DNA of 22,162 nucleotides from Competibacteraceae bacterium UBA3908 (GCA_002391525.1 DGFE01000180.1:1-22162); one strand, 5' to 3'; shown: positions 8,337-16,877, counted from the stretch's first letter. Program-made: numbers and translations. Notes: generated from the sequence alone by a model not told the origin.

Positions 8337-8759
8337 ATGAACGCGCGTTTCATCAACCCTTCTCTCGAGGAAATTCGTACCCTGTTGCGGCAGATCAAAA
8401 CCATCGCCGTGGTCGGGCTGTCCGCCTCGCCGAGCCGGCCCAGCCACGGTGTCGCCAGGGCGCTGCAAGGCTTCGGTTATCGCATCATCCCGGTCAATCC
8501 CGCCCTGTCCGAGGTGTTGGGCGAGAAAGCTTATCCCGGTTTGCGCGAGCTGCCGGGACCGGTGGATTTGGTGGACGTGTTCCGTGACCCCAGCCATGTC
8601 GCCGGTATCGTCGAAGAGTGCGTCGCCCTGAAGCTGCCGGCGCTCTGGTTGCAGGATGGCGTGGTGGACGAAACCGCGGCGCGGCGGGCGCGCGAGGCTG
8701 GGATGACGGTGGTGATGGATCGCTGTATCTACCGGGATTACGTGCGGTTGATGGCGTGA
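8337..8759 (+). CDS. CoA-binding Rossmann-fold protein (YccU family)
   Basis: A 140-residue stand-alone CoA_binding-domain protein resembling E. coli YccU and the N-terminal domain of succinyl-CoA synthetase alpha. The first strand and glycine loop read IAVVGLSASPSRPSHGVA (23-40). It continues with GYRIIPVNP, VDLVDVFRDP and the LPALWLQDGVV segment (100-110), ending with MDRCIYRDY. Binding of CoA or another nucleotide is expected from the family, but no reaction is established. A good GAGGAAA ribosome binding site precedes the ATG. It starts 27 bases after lysA, so it is likely in the same transcript. It occupies a position where lysA and dapF are more often adjacent. Confidence 0.9.
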   Translation: MNARFINPSLEEIRTLLRQIKTIAVVGLSASPSRPSHGVARALQGFGYRIIPVNPALSEVLGEKAYPGLRELPGPVDLVDVFRDPSHVAGIVEECVALKLPALWLQDGVVDETAARRAREAGMTVVMDRCIYRDYVRLMA

Positions 8760-8829
8760 TCGTCGCTGTCGAACCCGCCGTTTTTGAACTTGCGCCTTCA
8801 ATCTCGTACTTTTAAGCTTGGTTTCCGCC

Positions 8830-10377
8830 ATGGCCGAACGAACCTCCGAACACCCGGTCCAGCACCGGCTGAAACTGCGCAATCTGCGTCTGTCCGACTA
8901 TGGCGACGTTCAGGAAATCATGGAGCTGGTCTACCCCAATATGGACGGGGCCTGGACTCGCGAGCAGTTCGCCTCGCAGATCGCCCGCTTCCCGGAAGGG
9001 CAGATTTGCATCGAGGACAAGGGCAAGGTGGTGGCGGCCACCATCAGTCTGATCGTGGACTATGGCCGCTACGGTGACCGCCATACCTACTGGCAGATCA
9101 TCGGCGACGGCTATCTCACCACCCACGATCCCAACGGCGATACCCTGTACGGCGTGGACATCTTCGTCCATCCCGATTACCGGGACATGCGACTGGGCCG
9201 GCGCTTGTACGACGCCCGCAAGGAGCTGTGCGAAAAACTGAACCTGCGCGCCATCATCGTCGGCGGGCGGATTCCCGGTTATGGCCGGTACGCCAGCGAC
9301 ATGACCCCACAGCAGTACGTGGAAATGGTCAAGGCCAAGGAACTGGTGGACCCGATCCTGACCTTCCAGCTGGCCAACGACTTTCATGTGCGCCGGATCG
9401 TCACCGGCTATCTGCCCGACGACGCCGAATCCAAGGCGTATGCGGTCTTGCTCGAATGGCTGAACATCTACTACGAAGACAAGGAAGTCCTGATCGGCGG
9501 CCGCAAATCGGTGGTACGGGTCGGCGCGGTGCAGTGGCAGATGCGCCAGACCGCCTCGCTGGAAGAACTGCTGCAGCAGGTCGAGTACTTCGTGGACGCG
9601 GTGGCCGGCTACAAGACCGACATCGTGCTGTTCCCGGAATTCTTCAACGGCCCGCTGATGGCACAGTTCAACCAGCGCAACACCGCCGAGGCCGTACGGC
9701 AACTCGCCGAGTACACCGAACCGTTGCGCGAGGCGATCCTGCAATTGGCGGTGGCTTATAATGTCAACATCATCGCCGGCAGCATGCCGGAATATGGCGG
9801 CGGGGCGCTGTACAATGCCGCCTATCTGTGCCGGCGCGACGGCACCTGGGACAAGCAGTCCAAACTGCACATCACCCCCGACGAGCAGGCGTACTGGGGT
9901 CTCCAGGGCGGCGACGCGCTCAAGGTGTTCGAGCTGGACGTCGGCAAGATCGGCATCCTGATCTGCTACGACGTCGAGTTCCCGGAACTGCCGCGGCTGC
10001 TGGCCGACCAGGGAATGCAGATCCTGTTCGTGCCGTTCTGGACCGACACCAAGAACGCCTACCTGCGGGTGCGGCGCTGCGCCCAGGCGCGGGCCATCGA
10101 AAACGAATGTTACGTGGTGATTTCCGGCAGCGTCGGTAACCTGCCGAAAGTGGAGAACATGGACATGCAGTACGCCCAGGCGGCGGTGTTCACGCCGTCC
10201 GATTTCGCGTTTCCGCACGACGCCATCGCCGCCGAAGCCACGCCGAATACCGAGATGACCCTGATCGTCGATCTGGACTTGGACAATCTCAAGGAGATGC
10301 GCATGCACGGCAGCGTGCGCAACTTCCGTGACCGGCGGTTGGACCTGTATAAAATCGCCTGGACCGGCCGGGGTTGA
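8830..10377 (+). CDS. Fusion protein: GNAT acetyltransferase plus nitrilase-superfamily amidohydrolase
   Basis: A 515-residue two-domain protein. Residues about 14-220 form a GNAT-type acetyltransferase: RNLRLSDYGDVQEIM start, LYGVDIFVHPDYRDMRLGRRLYDAR acetyl-CoA site near 106-130, then an unusual extended part. Residues about 229-515 form a carbon-nitrogen hydrolase with the complete triad Glu270 (FPEFF), Lys345 (SKLHIT) and Cys379 (ICYDVEFPE). The family is known as bifunctional GNAT/carbon-nitrogen hydrolase. Its substrate is not known to me; amide or N-acyl chemistry is the inference. The ATG at 8830 is preferred over the in-frame TTG at 8818, though neither has a strong ribosome binding site. 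It lies between lysA and dapF, same strand. No signal peptide. Confidence 0.93.
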   Translation: MAERTSEHPVQHRLKLRNLRLSDYGDVQEIMELVYPNMDGAWTREQFASQIARFPEGQICIEDKGKVVAATISLIVDYGRYGDRHTYWQIIGDGYLTTHDPNGDTLYGVDIFVHPDYRDMRLGRRLYDARKELCEKLNLRAIIVGGRIPGYGRYASDMTPQQYVEMVKAKELVDPILTFQLANDFHVRRIVTGYLPDDAESKAYAVLLEWLNIYYEDKEVLIGGRKSVVRVGAVQWQMRQTASLEELLQQVEYFVDAVAGYKTDIVLFPEFFNGPLMAQFNQRNTAEAVRQLAEYTEPLREAILQLAVAYNVNIIAGSMPEYGGGALYNAAYLCRRDGTWDKQSKLHITPDEQAYWGLQGGDALKVFELDVGKIGILICYDVEFPELPRLLADQGMQILFVPFWTDTKNAYLRVRRCAQARAIENECYVVISGSVGNLPKVENMDMQYAQAAVFTPSDFAFPHDAIAAEATPNTEMTLIVDLDLDNLKEMRMHGSVRNFRDRRLDLYKIAWTGRG

Positions 10378-10432
10378 GGCCGGCGGGAATCCGCCCTCCC
10401 ACTCTCCGTTCCAGCTTTGGGAAGGCACAGTC

Positions 10433-11263
10433 ATGGCACTGCGGTTCACTAAGATGCACGGGCTCGGCAACGATTTCGTGGTGATCGACGGCATCAACCA
10501 GAGCGTGACGCCGGATCCGGTCCGGATCCGCGGCTTGGCCGACCGCCACTTCGGCATCGGCTGCGACCAGGTGCTGCTGGTGGAAGCCTCCGACCGACCG
10601 GAGGCCGATTTTCGCTACCGTATCTTCAATGCCGATGGCAGCGAGGTCGAGCAGTGCGGCAACGGCGCCCGTTGCTTCGCCCGTTTCGTGCGCGACCGGG
10701 GACTGACCGACAAGGATGAGCTGCGGGTGGTGACCGCGGGCGGTCTGTTGCAACTGCGAATTCAGCCGGACGGTCGGGTGGCCGTGGACATGGGCCAGCC
10801 GCGGCTGGAGCCGGGCGACGTTCCCTTCTTCGCCACCGAACGCGCGCCTCGCTATCCAATCGCCGCCGATGGTCTGGAACTGGAGATCGGCGTGGTGTCG
10901 ATGGGCAATCCCCACGCCGTGCTGCTGGTGGACAACGTGGAGCGCGCTCCGGTGGCGCACTTGGGACCGTTGCTGGAGCGACACGGCCGCTTTCCCCAGC
11001 GAGCCAACGTCGGCTTCATGCAGATCGTCGCCCCGGATTACATCCGGCTCCGGGTGTTCGAACGCGGCGCCGGCGAAACCCTGGCCTGCGGCAGCGGCGC
11101 CTGTGCGGCGGTGGTAGTTGGCCGGCTGTGGGGGCGGCTGTGGCCGAACGTCCGGGTGGGCCTGCCCGGTGGCGAACTGAGCATCCATTGGGCCGGAGAA
11201 GGCGAATCGGTCACGATGACCGGACCGGCGACAACAGTGTTCGAAGGGTGGATCGAATCGTGA
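10433..11263 (+). CDS. dapF: Diaminopimelate epimerase
   Basis: A 276-residue DapF that interconverts LL- and meso-diaminopimelate, supplying peptidoglycan and LysA. The start reads FTKMHGLGNDFVVIDG (5-20). The two catalytic cysteines are present: Cys75 in EQCGNGARC and Cys219 in ETLACGSGAC. The VSMGNPHAV segment (155-163) is also intact. The ATG at 10433 is chosen because it begins the conserved sequence and has GGGAAGG about 8 bases upstream. A longer in-frame extension back to 10328 overlaps the fusion gene and is rejected. Its stop overlaps the start of the DUF484 gene (GTGA). Confidence 0.98.
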   Translation: MALRFTKMHGLGNDFVVIDGINQSVTPDPVRIRGLADRHFGIGCDQVLLVEASDRPEADFRYRIFNADGSEVEQCGNGARCFARFVRDRGLTDKDELRVVTAGGLLQLRIQPDGRVAVDMGQPRLEPGDVPFFATERAPRYPIAADGLELEIGVVSMGNPHAVLLVDNVERAPVAHLGPLLERHGRFPQRANVGFMQIVAPDYIRLRVFERGAGETLACGSGACAAVVVGRLWGRLWPNVRVGLPGGELSIHWAGEGESVTMTGPATTVFEGWIES

Positions 11264-11991
11264 GCGAGGAGTGGACGATACCGGACCTCGAACTGGCGGT
11301 GGCCGCCTGGCTGCGCGACCATCCCGAATTCTTTACCCGTCATCCCGAATTGGTGGAAACCCTGCGCGTTCCCCATGCCTGCAGGCCGGCGGTGTCCTTG
11401 CTGGAGTATCAGAACCGGCTGCTGCGGGAGCGCTGCCAGCGCTTGCATGACAAGCTGCTGGAGCTGGTGGCCATCGCCCGCGACAACGACCGGTTGGCGG
11501 AGCGGGTGCAGCGGCTGGCCCTGAATCTGCTGGACGCGCGGGGTGGGCTGGACGAACTGCTGCACGGCATCAAGGTCATTCTGCGCGATGAATTCAAGGC
11601 CGATTGCATCGCGTTGTGTCTGGCGGCGCCACCGACCGCCGGCCTGAGCGCGGTGGAGGAATTCCTGCGGCCGGATGTGGTGGGGCTGTTCGATGCCGTG
11701 TTCCGGGTCGGCCAGCCCCAATGCGGCCGACTGAGTCCCGAGCAGGCCGCCGCCCTGTTCGGCGACGGCCTCCCCCGCGTGGCCTCGGCGGCGCTGATTC
11801 CGCTCGGTGGCGGAAAATGGCGCGGCCTGCTGGCGGTGGGCAGTTGGGATCCCGGACGCTTTCACCCCGGTGTCGGGACCCTGTTTCTGGGGCGGATCGG
11901 CGAGTTGGTGAGCCAGGCGCTGCAAGCACGCTTGCTGGCGGGGGTGTGGCGGACCTTGCCCGATCCGCCATCGGCCCGCGGCGGCGGCTGA
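11260..11991 (+). CDS. DUF484 family protein
   Basis: A 243-residue member of DUF484 (YigA family), a GAF-related protein of unknown function usually encoded right after dapF. The N-terminal helix region matches the family: AAWLRDHPEFFTRHPELVETLRVPH (start near residue 14). A long amphipathic helix rich in Leu/Arg (about 45-95) follows, then a GAF-like domain. The start is GTG at 11260, overlapping the dapF stop as GTGA and so translationally coupled. In Pseudomonas and enterobacteria the next gene is usually the recombinase xerC, but here the gene ends 6 bases from a convergent engB. No membrane segment or catalytic motif was seen. Confidence 0.9.
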   Translation: MSEEWTIPDLELAVAAWLRDHPEFFTRHPELVETLRVPHACRPAVSLLEYQNRLLRERCQRLHDKLLELVAIARDNDRLAERVQRLALNLLDARGGLDELLHGIKVILRDEFKADCIALCLAAPPTAGLSAVEEFLRPDVVGLFDAVFRVGQPQCGRLSPEQAAALFGDGLPRVASAALIPLGGGKWRGLLAVGSWDPGRFHPGVGTLFLGRIGELVSQALQARLLAGVWRTLPDPPSARGGG

Positions 11992-11997
11992 AAAGCC

Positions 11998-12639
11998 CTA
12001 ATAGCCCAGCCAGAGATCCAGTCGCGCGTGTGCTTCGTCCACCCCGTGACCGGTCAGCGCCGAGAACAGCTGGACGCTGACCGGCGGAAAATCGGCGCGC
12101 AACGTCCGCCGCAACTGCTGCAGCGCCGTCAGCGCCTTGCCGCGGCTCAGCTTGTCGGCCTTGGTCAACAGGATGTGGGCAGGCAAGCCGCGGGCGGCGC
12201 AGCAGTCCAGCAGTTGACGGTCCAGTGCGGTCAGCGGATGGCGGATATCCATCAGCAGCAGCAGACCGCGCAGGGCGGCGCGTTCGCGCAGATACCGTTC
12301 CAGCAGGGCTTGCCAGTGGCGGCGGATCGCATCGGGCACCTGGGCGTAGCCGTAGCCGGGCAGATCCACCAGATAGCGGTCCGGTTCGACGGCGAAAAAG
12401 TTCAACAACTGGGTGCGGCCCGGGGTTTTGCCGACCCGGGCCAGCCCCCGTTGACCGGTCAGGACGTTGAGAGCGCTGGATTTGCCGGCGTTGGAGCGAC
12501 CGGCGAACGCCACTTCCTGGCCGGTATCGGGCGGCAACTGCGGGAGGGTATTGACGCTGTTGAAAAAGTGGACGGCACGATAGCGGCTGGCGGCCGCGCC
12601 GGTCGCGGGAATAAGGATACGCCTGCTGGGGTTTCTCAT
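11998..12639 (-). CDS. engB: EngB/YihA ribosome-biogenesis GTPase
   Basis: A 213-residue TRAFAC-class GTPase needed for large-subunit ribosome assembly. All G-motifs are visible: Walker A GRSNAGKS (47-54), the switch-I TPGRTQ threonine near 72, DLPGYGYA (92-99), TKAD (159-162) and SAL (193-195). The start at 12639 gives a length close to the roughly 210-residue norm. A longer in-frame extension to 12879 would overlap the divergent cytochrome gene and is rejected. No strong Shine-Dalgarno sequence precedes it. It is divergent from cytochrome c4 across 179 bases, a conserved neighbourhood in beta- and gammaproteobacteria, and convergent with the DUF484 gene. Confidence 0.97.
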   Translation of the reverse strand: MRNPSRRILIPATGAAASRYRAVHFFNSVNTLPQLPPDTGQEVAFAGRSNAGKSSALNVLTGQRGLARVGKTPGRTQLLNFFAVEPDRYLVDLPGYGYAQVPDAIRRHWQALLERYLRERAALRGLLLLMDIRHPLTALDRQLLDCCAARGLPAHILLTKADKLSRGKALTALQQLRRTLRADFPPVSVQLFSALTGHGVDEAHARLDLWLGY

Positions 12640-12667
12640 TGAACTTAGGGGCTGAAACTGATATATA
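12639..12667 (+). promoter_or_regulatory. Candidate sigma-70 promoter for the cytochrome c4 gene
   Basis: TTGAAC at 12639-12644 and TATATA at 12662-12667 are separated by exactly 17 bases. Each matches four of six consensus positions; TATAAA, two bases later, is an alternative -10. A start site near 12674 would give a leader of roughly 145 bases before the ATG at 12819. The -35 element begins at the first base of the engB start codon, so transcription of the two divergent genes could interfere. The AT-rich stretch stands out from its GC-rich surroundings and might also serve engB on the other strand. Confidence 0.4.
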
Positions 12668-12818
12668 AAACCGCCGCTTTCGCAGGGTGGAACCAGGCGC
12701 AGCGACACCGGTTCCGCCGCGATCAAGCGAGACTCGTCCGCCGGTCCGCGCCACTCTTTCCGCGCTGGCGGCAGGTCGCCTGAACCGAACACCGTCATCG
12801 TACAGGAGCCTTCCAAAA

Positions 12819-13427
12819 ATGAAAAAACTCGTTGTGATCGCCGCGACGTGCGCCTTGCTCGGTTCCGCGACCGCTGCACTGGCCGCCGGCGACGCCACCG
12901 CCGGCAAGGCCAAGTCCGCCACCTGCGCGGCCTGCCATAATCCGGACGGCAACAGCACCAATCCCCAGTACCCCAAGCTGGCGGGGCAGAGCGCCGATTA
13001 CCTGCTCAAGCAATTGCAGGAATACAAGAGCGGAGCCCGCGTCAACGCGATCATGGCCGGCATGGTGGCGCCGCTGAGCCCACAGGACATGGAGGATCTG
13101 GCGGCCTACTTCGCCTCGCAGCAAATCGCCCGCGGCGCAGCGGATCCAGCCCTGGCCCCGCGGGGCGAAGCCATCTTTCGCGGCGGCAACCTCAACAGCG
13201 GCGTCTCGGCCTGTATGGCCTGCCATGGCGTTGCCGGCGCGGGCAACCCAGCCGCCAAATTCCCGGCGCTGGCCGCCCAGCACGCCGAATACACCGAGCT
13301 TCAGTTGAAGGCTTTTCGCGCCATGGAACGCGCCAACGACGCCGGCCAGATGATGCGCAGCATCGCCGCCAGGCTGACCGATGCGGAAATCAAGGCGGTC
13401 TCGTCCTATATTCAAGGTTTGCAATAA
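12819..13427 (+). CDS. Dihaem cytochrome c4
   Basis: A 202-residue periplasmic cytochrome c4. The signal peptide spans about 1-22 (MKK start, hydrophobic core, ALA|AGD cleavage). Two homologous class I domains follow, with haem sites CAACH (36-40) and CMACH (132-136). Candidate distal Met ligands lie in the IMAGMVAPL segment near 79-82 and in the QMMRSIAARL segment near 178-179. It transfers electrons to terminal oxidases in related bacteria. The ATG at 12819 has CAGGAG about 12 bases upstream and gives a clean signal peptide. A longer in-frame extension from 12687 lacks a secretion signal at its start. It is followed by a strong terminator, so it can be expressed alone, and lies directly upstream of resB-ccsA, which should mature it. 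Confidence 0.96.
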   Translation: MKKLVVIAATCALLGSATAALAAGDATAGKAKSATCAACHNPDGNSTNPQYPKLAGQSADYLLKQLQEYKSGARVNAIMAGMVAPLSPQDMEDLAAYFASQQIARGAADPALAPRGEAIFRGGNLNSGVSACMACHGVAGAGNPAAKFPALAAQHAEYTELQLKAFRAMERANDAGQMMRSIAARLTDAEIKAVSSYIQGLQ

Positions 13428-13464
13428 GACCCGGCCAACCGGGCTGATACCTTGGTAGAGTTAA

Positions 13465-13490
13465 GGGTGGCCGGACGGCCACCCTTTTTT
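13465..13490 (+). terminator. Rho-independent terminator after cytochrome c4
   Basis: A perfect 9-bp GC-rich inverted repeat (13465-13473 with 13476-13484) is separated by GA; a 4-base loop with an 8-bp stem is the more realistic fold. Six T residues follow at 13485-13490. It lies 37 bases after the cytochrome stop and 95 bases before resB. It should separate the abundant cytochrome transcript from the maturation genes, perhaps allowing some read-through. Confidence 0.9.
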
Positions 13491-13585
13491 GTGCTCCGCC
13501 AGTCGCTGTTTGCCTTGGCGGGCCTTGAACGGATTCCGGCCAGCCGAGTCGAACAGGCGTCACCCAACGCTCTCCGAACCCAGTC

Positions 13586-15682
13586 GTGAACGATAACACC
13601 GCGTGCAAGCTCCCCCGCCGACGCACCCTGGGGTGGGTGCTGCTGGAATTTTTCGGTTCCATGAACCTGGCCATCACCCTGTTGGTGGTCATAGCCATCG
13701 CGTCGATCATCGGCACGGTATTACAGCAGAACCAGCCATACCCCGACTATGTGCTCAAGTTCGGGCCGTTCTGGTTCGAGGTGTTTCGCGGACTGGGGCT
13801 GTATGACGTTTACGGCGCCGGTTGGTTCATCGGCATCCTCGCCTTTCTGATCGTGTCCACCAGCGTTTGCCTGTATCGGCAAACCCCGGCCATGCTGCGC
13901 GACATGAGCCGGTTCCGCACTCAGGTCCAGGTTCGTTCGCTGCGCGGATTTCATCAGTGCGCGGAATGGCGGCTGCCGGATCGCGATCCCGAGGCGGCGC
14001 TGGCGGAAGTGACCGACGCCCTGCGCGTCCACGGTTACCGCTGGCGGGTGCGGGATCATGGCGATCATCGGGTGGCGGCGGCGATGAAGGGCCGGTGCAA
14101 CCGGCTGGGCTATCTGTTTACCCACGCCGCGGTGGTGGTGATCGGCGTCGGTGGCCTGCTGGATGGCAACCTGTGGTTGAAACTGAAGGAGTGGCGAGGC
14201 GAAATCGCGCTCGAAACCCGCGATCTGGCGGCCCGCGACATTCCTCCGGCCAGCCGGCTGCAACCCGGCGCGGTGCCGGCGTTTCGAGGCAACGTGATGC
14301 TGCCCGAAGGGGCCGCCGCCAATTTCGTGTTCCTGCGGCTGCGCGACGGTTATCTGCTGCAGGAACTGCCGTTCGCCATCGAACTGCGGGATTTCCAGGT
14401 CGACTACTACGATACCGGCCAGCCCAAATCCTTTGCCAGCCAGGTCCGCATTCACGACCGGGAGCACTTGGGCGACCAGCCGCTGGAAGCCACCATCCGG
14501 GTCAACCATCCCTTGACCTATCGCGGTCATGCGATCTACCAATCCGACTTCGGCGACGGTGGTTCCAAACTGGAGTTGCGCGCCTGGCCGCTGTCCGGGG
14601 CCCGGCGGGAGCCGGTCGAAATCAAGGGTGAAGTGGGCGGGGCGCTCAAGCTGACCGGGCCGGCCGGACCGCTGACCCTGGAGCTGGACGAGTTTCGGCT
14701 GTTCAACCTGCTGCCGGAACCCGACGCCCGGCCCGGCGACCGCAAGTTCCGCAACTTCGGTCCCAGCGTCGGTTTCAAATTGCGCGACGCCGCCGGCGAG
14801 GCGCGGGAATACCTCAACTACATGACCCCGGTACAACTCGAAGGCCGCTGGTTCTACATCAGCGGCGCGCGATCCAGGCCGGGCGATGCATTCAGCTTCC
14901 TGCACATTCCGGTGGATGCCAGGAACAGCCCCGAACGCTTCCTGCGGTTCAACGCCCGGCTGCGCGACGAAGATTGGCTGCGGAACCTGCTGGAACGATC
15001 CGCCCCGGCGGGCGAAAGCCCGGACTTCCGACGGGATTTGAATCTGGTGCGGCTGAATCTGGTCGGACTGTTCGCCCAGGGCGGTTTCGCCGCCGTGTCG
15101 GAAAAGGCCAAGGCGGTGGTGCCCGCCGACCGGCTACGGGAAGCCACCGCGCTGTATCTCAACATCCTGCGCGATACCCTGGCCGAAATCTTCGTCGAGG
15201 TGCTGCGGGAGGAGGAGGTCGATGTCGAACGGAATATCGGCGAAGGCGAGGAGGCGTTTTTCAACGACGCCGTGTCGGCGCTGGCGGCGCTGCCCAATTA
15301 CGGGACACCGTTCTACCTGCAACTGACCGGATTCCAACAGGTGGAAGCATCGGGATTGCAGGTGACCCACAGCCGTGGAACCGCTGTGGTCTACGCCGGT
15401 TTTGCCTTTCTGGTCACCGGCATCTTCATCATGTTTTATACTTCGCATCGTCGACTCTGGGCATGGCTGGCGGTCGAGGACGGCGCCACCCGGTTGGTGC
15501 TGGCCGGCGCGGGCAACCGCCGCCAGACGGAATTCGCCCGCGAATTCGCCGGCCTGCAAACAGCGCTGGCGCGGCGGCTGGGTCCGCCCGAACCGTCGGC
15601 CGTGGCGGTTCCCGCGGCTGAACCGCCGCCCCCGAATGCGCCGGTAACGGGAGCGACGGCGCCCCATCGATCCACGCTATGA
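13586..15682 (+). CDS. resB: ResB/CcsB, System II cytochrome c maturation protein
   Basis: A 698-residue ResB (Ccs1/CcsB) protein. With CcsA it carries haem across the inner membrane and attaches it to CXXCH cysteines in the periplasm. Predicted membrane helices lie near residues 17-45, 72-97, 173-192 and 599-618. A large soluble periplasmic domain (about 195-595) lies between the third and fourth. Conserved-looking histidines are His180 within helix 3 (YLFTHAAV) and His595 just before helix 4 (VTHSRGTA). The last 35 residues form a Pro/Ala-rich tail. The start is a GTG at 13586 without a strong ribosome binding site; the next ATG, at residue 26, would cut into helix 1. It is 16 bases from ccsA. 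Confidence 0.95.
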   Translation: MNDNTACKLPRRRTLGWVLLEFFGSMNLAITLLVVIAIASIIGTVLQQNQPYPDYVLKFGPFWFEVFRGLGLYDVYGAGWFIGILAFLIVSTSVCLYRQTPAMLRDMSRFRTQVQVRSLRGFHQCAEWRLPDRDPEAALAEVTDALRVHGYRWRVRDHGDHRVAAAMKGRCNRLGYLFTHAAVVVIGVGGLLDGNLWLKLKEWRGEIALETRDLAARDIPPASRLQPGAVPAFRGNVMLPEGAAANFVFLRLRDGYLLQELPFAIELRDFQVDYYDTGQPKSFASQVRIHDREHLGDQPLEATIRVNHPLTYRGHAIYQSDFGDGGSKLELRAWPLSGARREPVEIKGEVGGALKLTGPAGPLTLELDEFRLFNLLPEPDARPGDRKFRNFGPSVGFKLRDAAGEAREYLNYMTPVQLEGRWFYISGARSRPGDAFSFLHIPVDARNSPERFLRFNARLRDEDWLRNLLERSAPAGESPDFRRDLNLVRLNLVGLFAQGGFAAVSEKAKAVVPADRLREATALYLNILRDTLAEIFVEVLREEEVDVERNIGEGEEAFFNDAVSALAALPNYGTPFYLQLTGFQQVEASGLQVTHSRGTAVVYAGFAFLVTGIFIMFYTSHRRLWAWLAVEDGATRLVLAGAGNRRQTEFAREFAGLQTALARRLGPPEPSAVAVPAAEPPPPNAPVTGATAPHRSTL

Positions 15683-15698
15683 GAGAGGCGTATTGGCA

Positions 15699-16877
15699 AT
15701 GGCGGTAACGCGCGAAGCAATGCTGGAACAATGGGAGCACCTGTCTCGCCGGCCAGGACCGATGGTCCGGGATGTGCTCTGGGGGCTGCTGGTCGCGGCG
15801 GGTTCGGGCTATGCCTGGCTGCTCTACCGGCCCTACATGGACGGTTACGAGGTGGCGATCCAGATCGGCGGCACCCTGGCGCTGATCGCCTGGGGGCTGT
15901 ACTGGAAACCGGCGCGACTGTTCACGCTGGCGGTGACCACGCTGACGGTGCTGGCGCTGTGGCGCTACGGGGCGGATTTCGAGCTGCGCAAGAGCGATTT
16001 CCTGCTCAAGTATTTCCTGGAAAGTCAGGCGGCGTTCATGTGGATGAGCCTATTGTACGTTTTGGCGACCGCCACCTATTTCGCCGCGCTGTTCGGGCGC
16101 TCCGAATTCGCCGGCGCGACCGCCACCGCCCTGACCTGGAGCGCGACGGTCATGGGTCTGACCGGGCTGCTGGTGCGCTGGCGCGAATCCTATCTGCTGG
16201 GAGCGGACATCGGCCACATCCCGGTCAGCAATCTGTACGAAGTGTTTATTCTGTTCGCGCTGATCACCGCGCTGCTGTATCTGTTTTACGAGGATCGCTA
16301 CCGCACGCGCGCCATGGGCGGTTTCGTCCTGTTGATCATCAGCGCCGCCGTGGGATTTCTGCTGTGGTACACCTTCGACCGGCAAGCTCATCATATCCAG
16401 CCGCTGATCCCGGCCTTGCAGAGTTACTGGATGAAGATTCACGTGCCGGCCAATTTCATCGGTTACGGCGCCTTCGCCCTGGCGGCGATGCTGGGCGTGG
16501 CCTACCTGTCGCGGGCCCGGGCCGAAACCCGTCGCCCCCATGGTCTGCTGGCGCGGGCGCTGCCGCCGCTGGAGTTGCTGGACGAGGTGATGTACAAGGC
16601 CATCGCCCTGGGGTTCGCGGCCTTCACCATCGCCACCATTCTGGGCGCCTTGTGGGCGGCCGAGGCGTGGGGCGGCTACTGGTCCTGGGACCCCAAGGAG
16701 ACATGGGCGTTGATCGTCTGGCTGAACTACGCCGCCTGGCTGCATCTGCGGCTGACCAAGGGCTGGCGCGGGGCGCCGATGGCCTGGTGGGCGGTCATCG
16801 GCCTGTTCGTGACCCTGTTCGCCTTCCTGGGCGTCAACATGTTTCTGTCGGGGCTGCATTCCTACGGTTCCCTGTAG
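15699..16877 (+). CDS. ccsA: CcsA/ResC, System II cytochrome c synthase subunit
   Basis: A 392-residue polytopic haem-handling protein and partner of ResB. The WWD-type signature WGGYWSWDPKETWA (324-337) binds haem at the periplasmic face. Flanking axial-ligand histidines are visible at His248 (KIHVPANFIGYG) and His387 (GLHSYG). About eight hydrophobic segments can be counted along the protein. The ATG at 15699 has GAGAGAGG about 9 bases upstream and is preferred over the in-frame TTG at 15693. Family members in some bacteria are fused to ResB; here the two are separate but adjacent, so they probably form one complex from one transcript. DsbA follows 47 bases later. Confidence 0.97.
   Translation: MAVTREAMLEQWEHLSRRPGPMVRDVLWGLLVAAGSGYAWLLYRPYMDGYEVAIQIGGTLALIAWGLYWKPARLFTLAVTTLTVLALWRYGADFELRKSDFLLKYFLESQAAFMWMSLLYVLATATYFAALFGRSEFAGATATALTWSATVMGLTGLLVRWRESYLLGADIGHIPVSNLYEVFILFALITALLYLFYEDRYRTRAMGGFVLLIISAAVGFLLWYTFDRQAHHIQPLIPALQSYWMKIHVPANFIGYGAFALAAMLGVAYLSRARAETRRPHGLLARALPPLELLDEVMYKAIALGFAAFTIATILGALWAAEAWGGYWSWDPKETWALIVWLNYAAWLHLRLTKGWRGAPMAWWAVIGLFVTLFAFLGVNMFLSGLHSYGSL

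Noticed and set aside
8812..10557. 581-codon minus-strand frame opposite the GNAT-nitrilase gene.
   Set aside because: The opposite strand encodes an intact two-domain enzyme with all catalytic residues. The antisense product shows no domain and no ribosome binding site.
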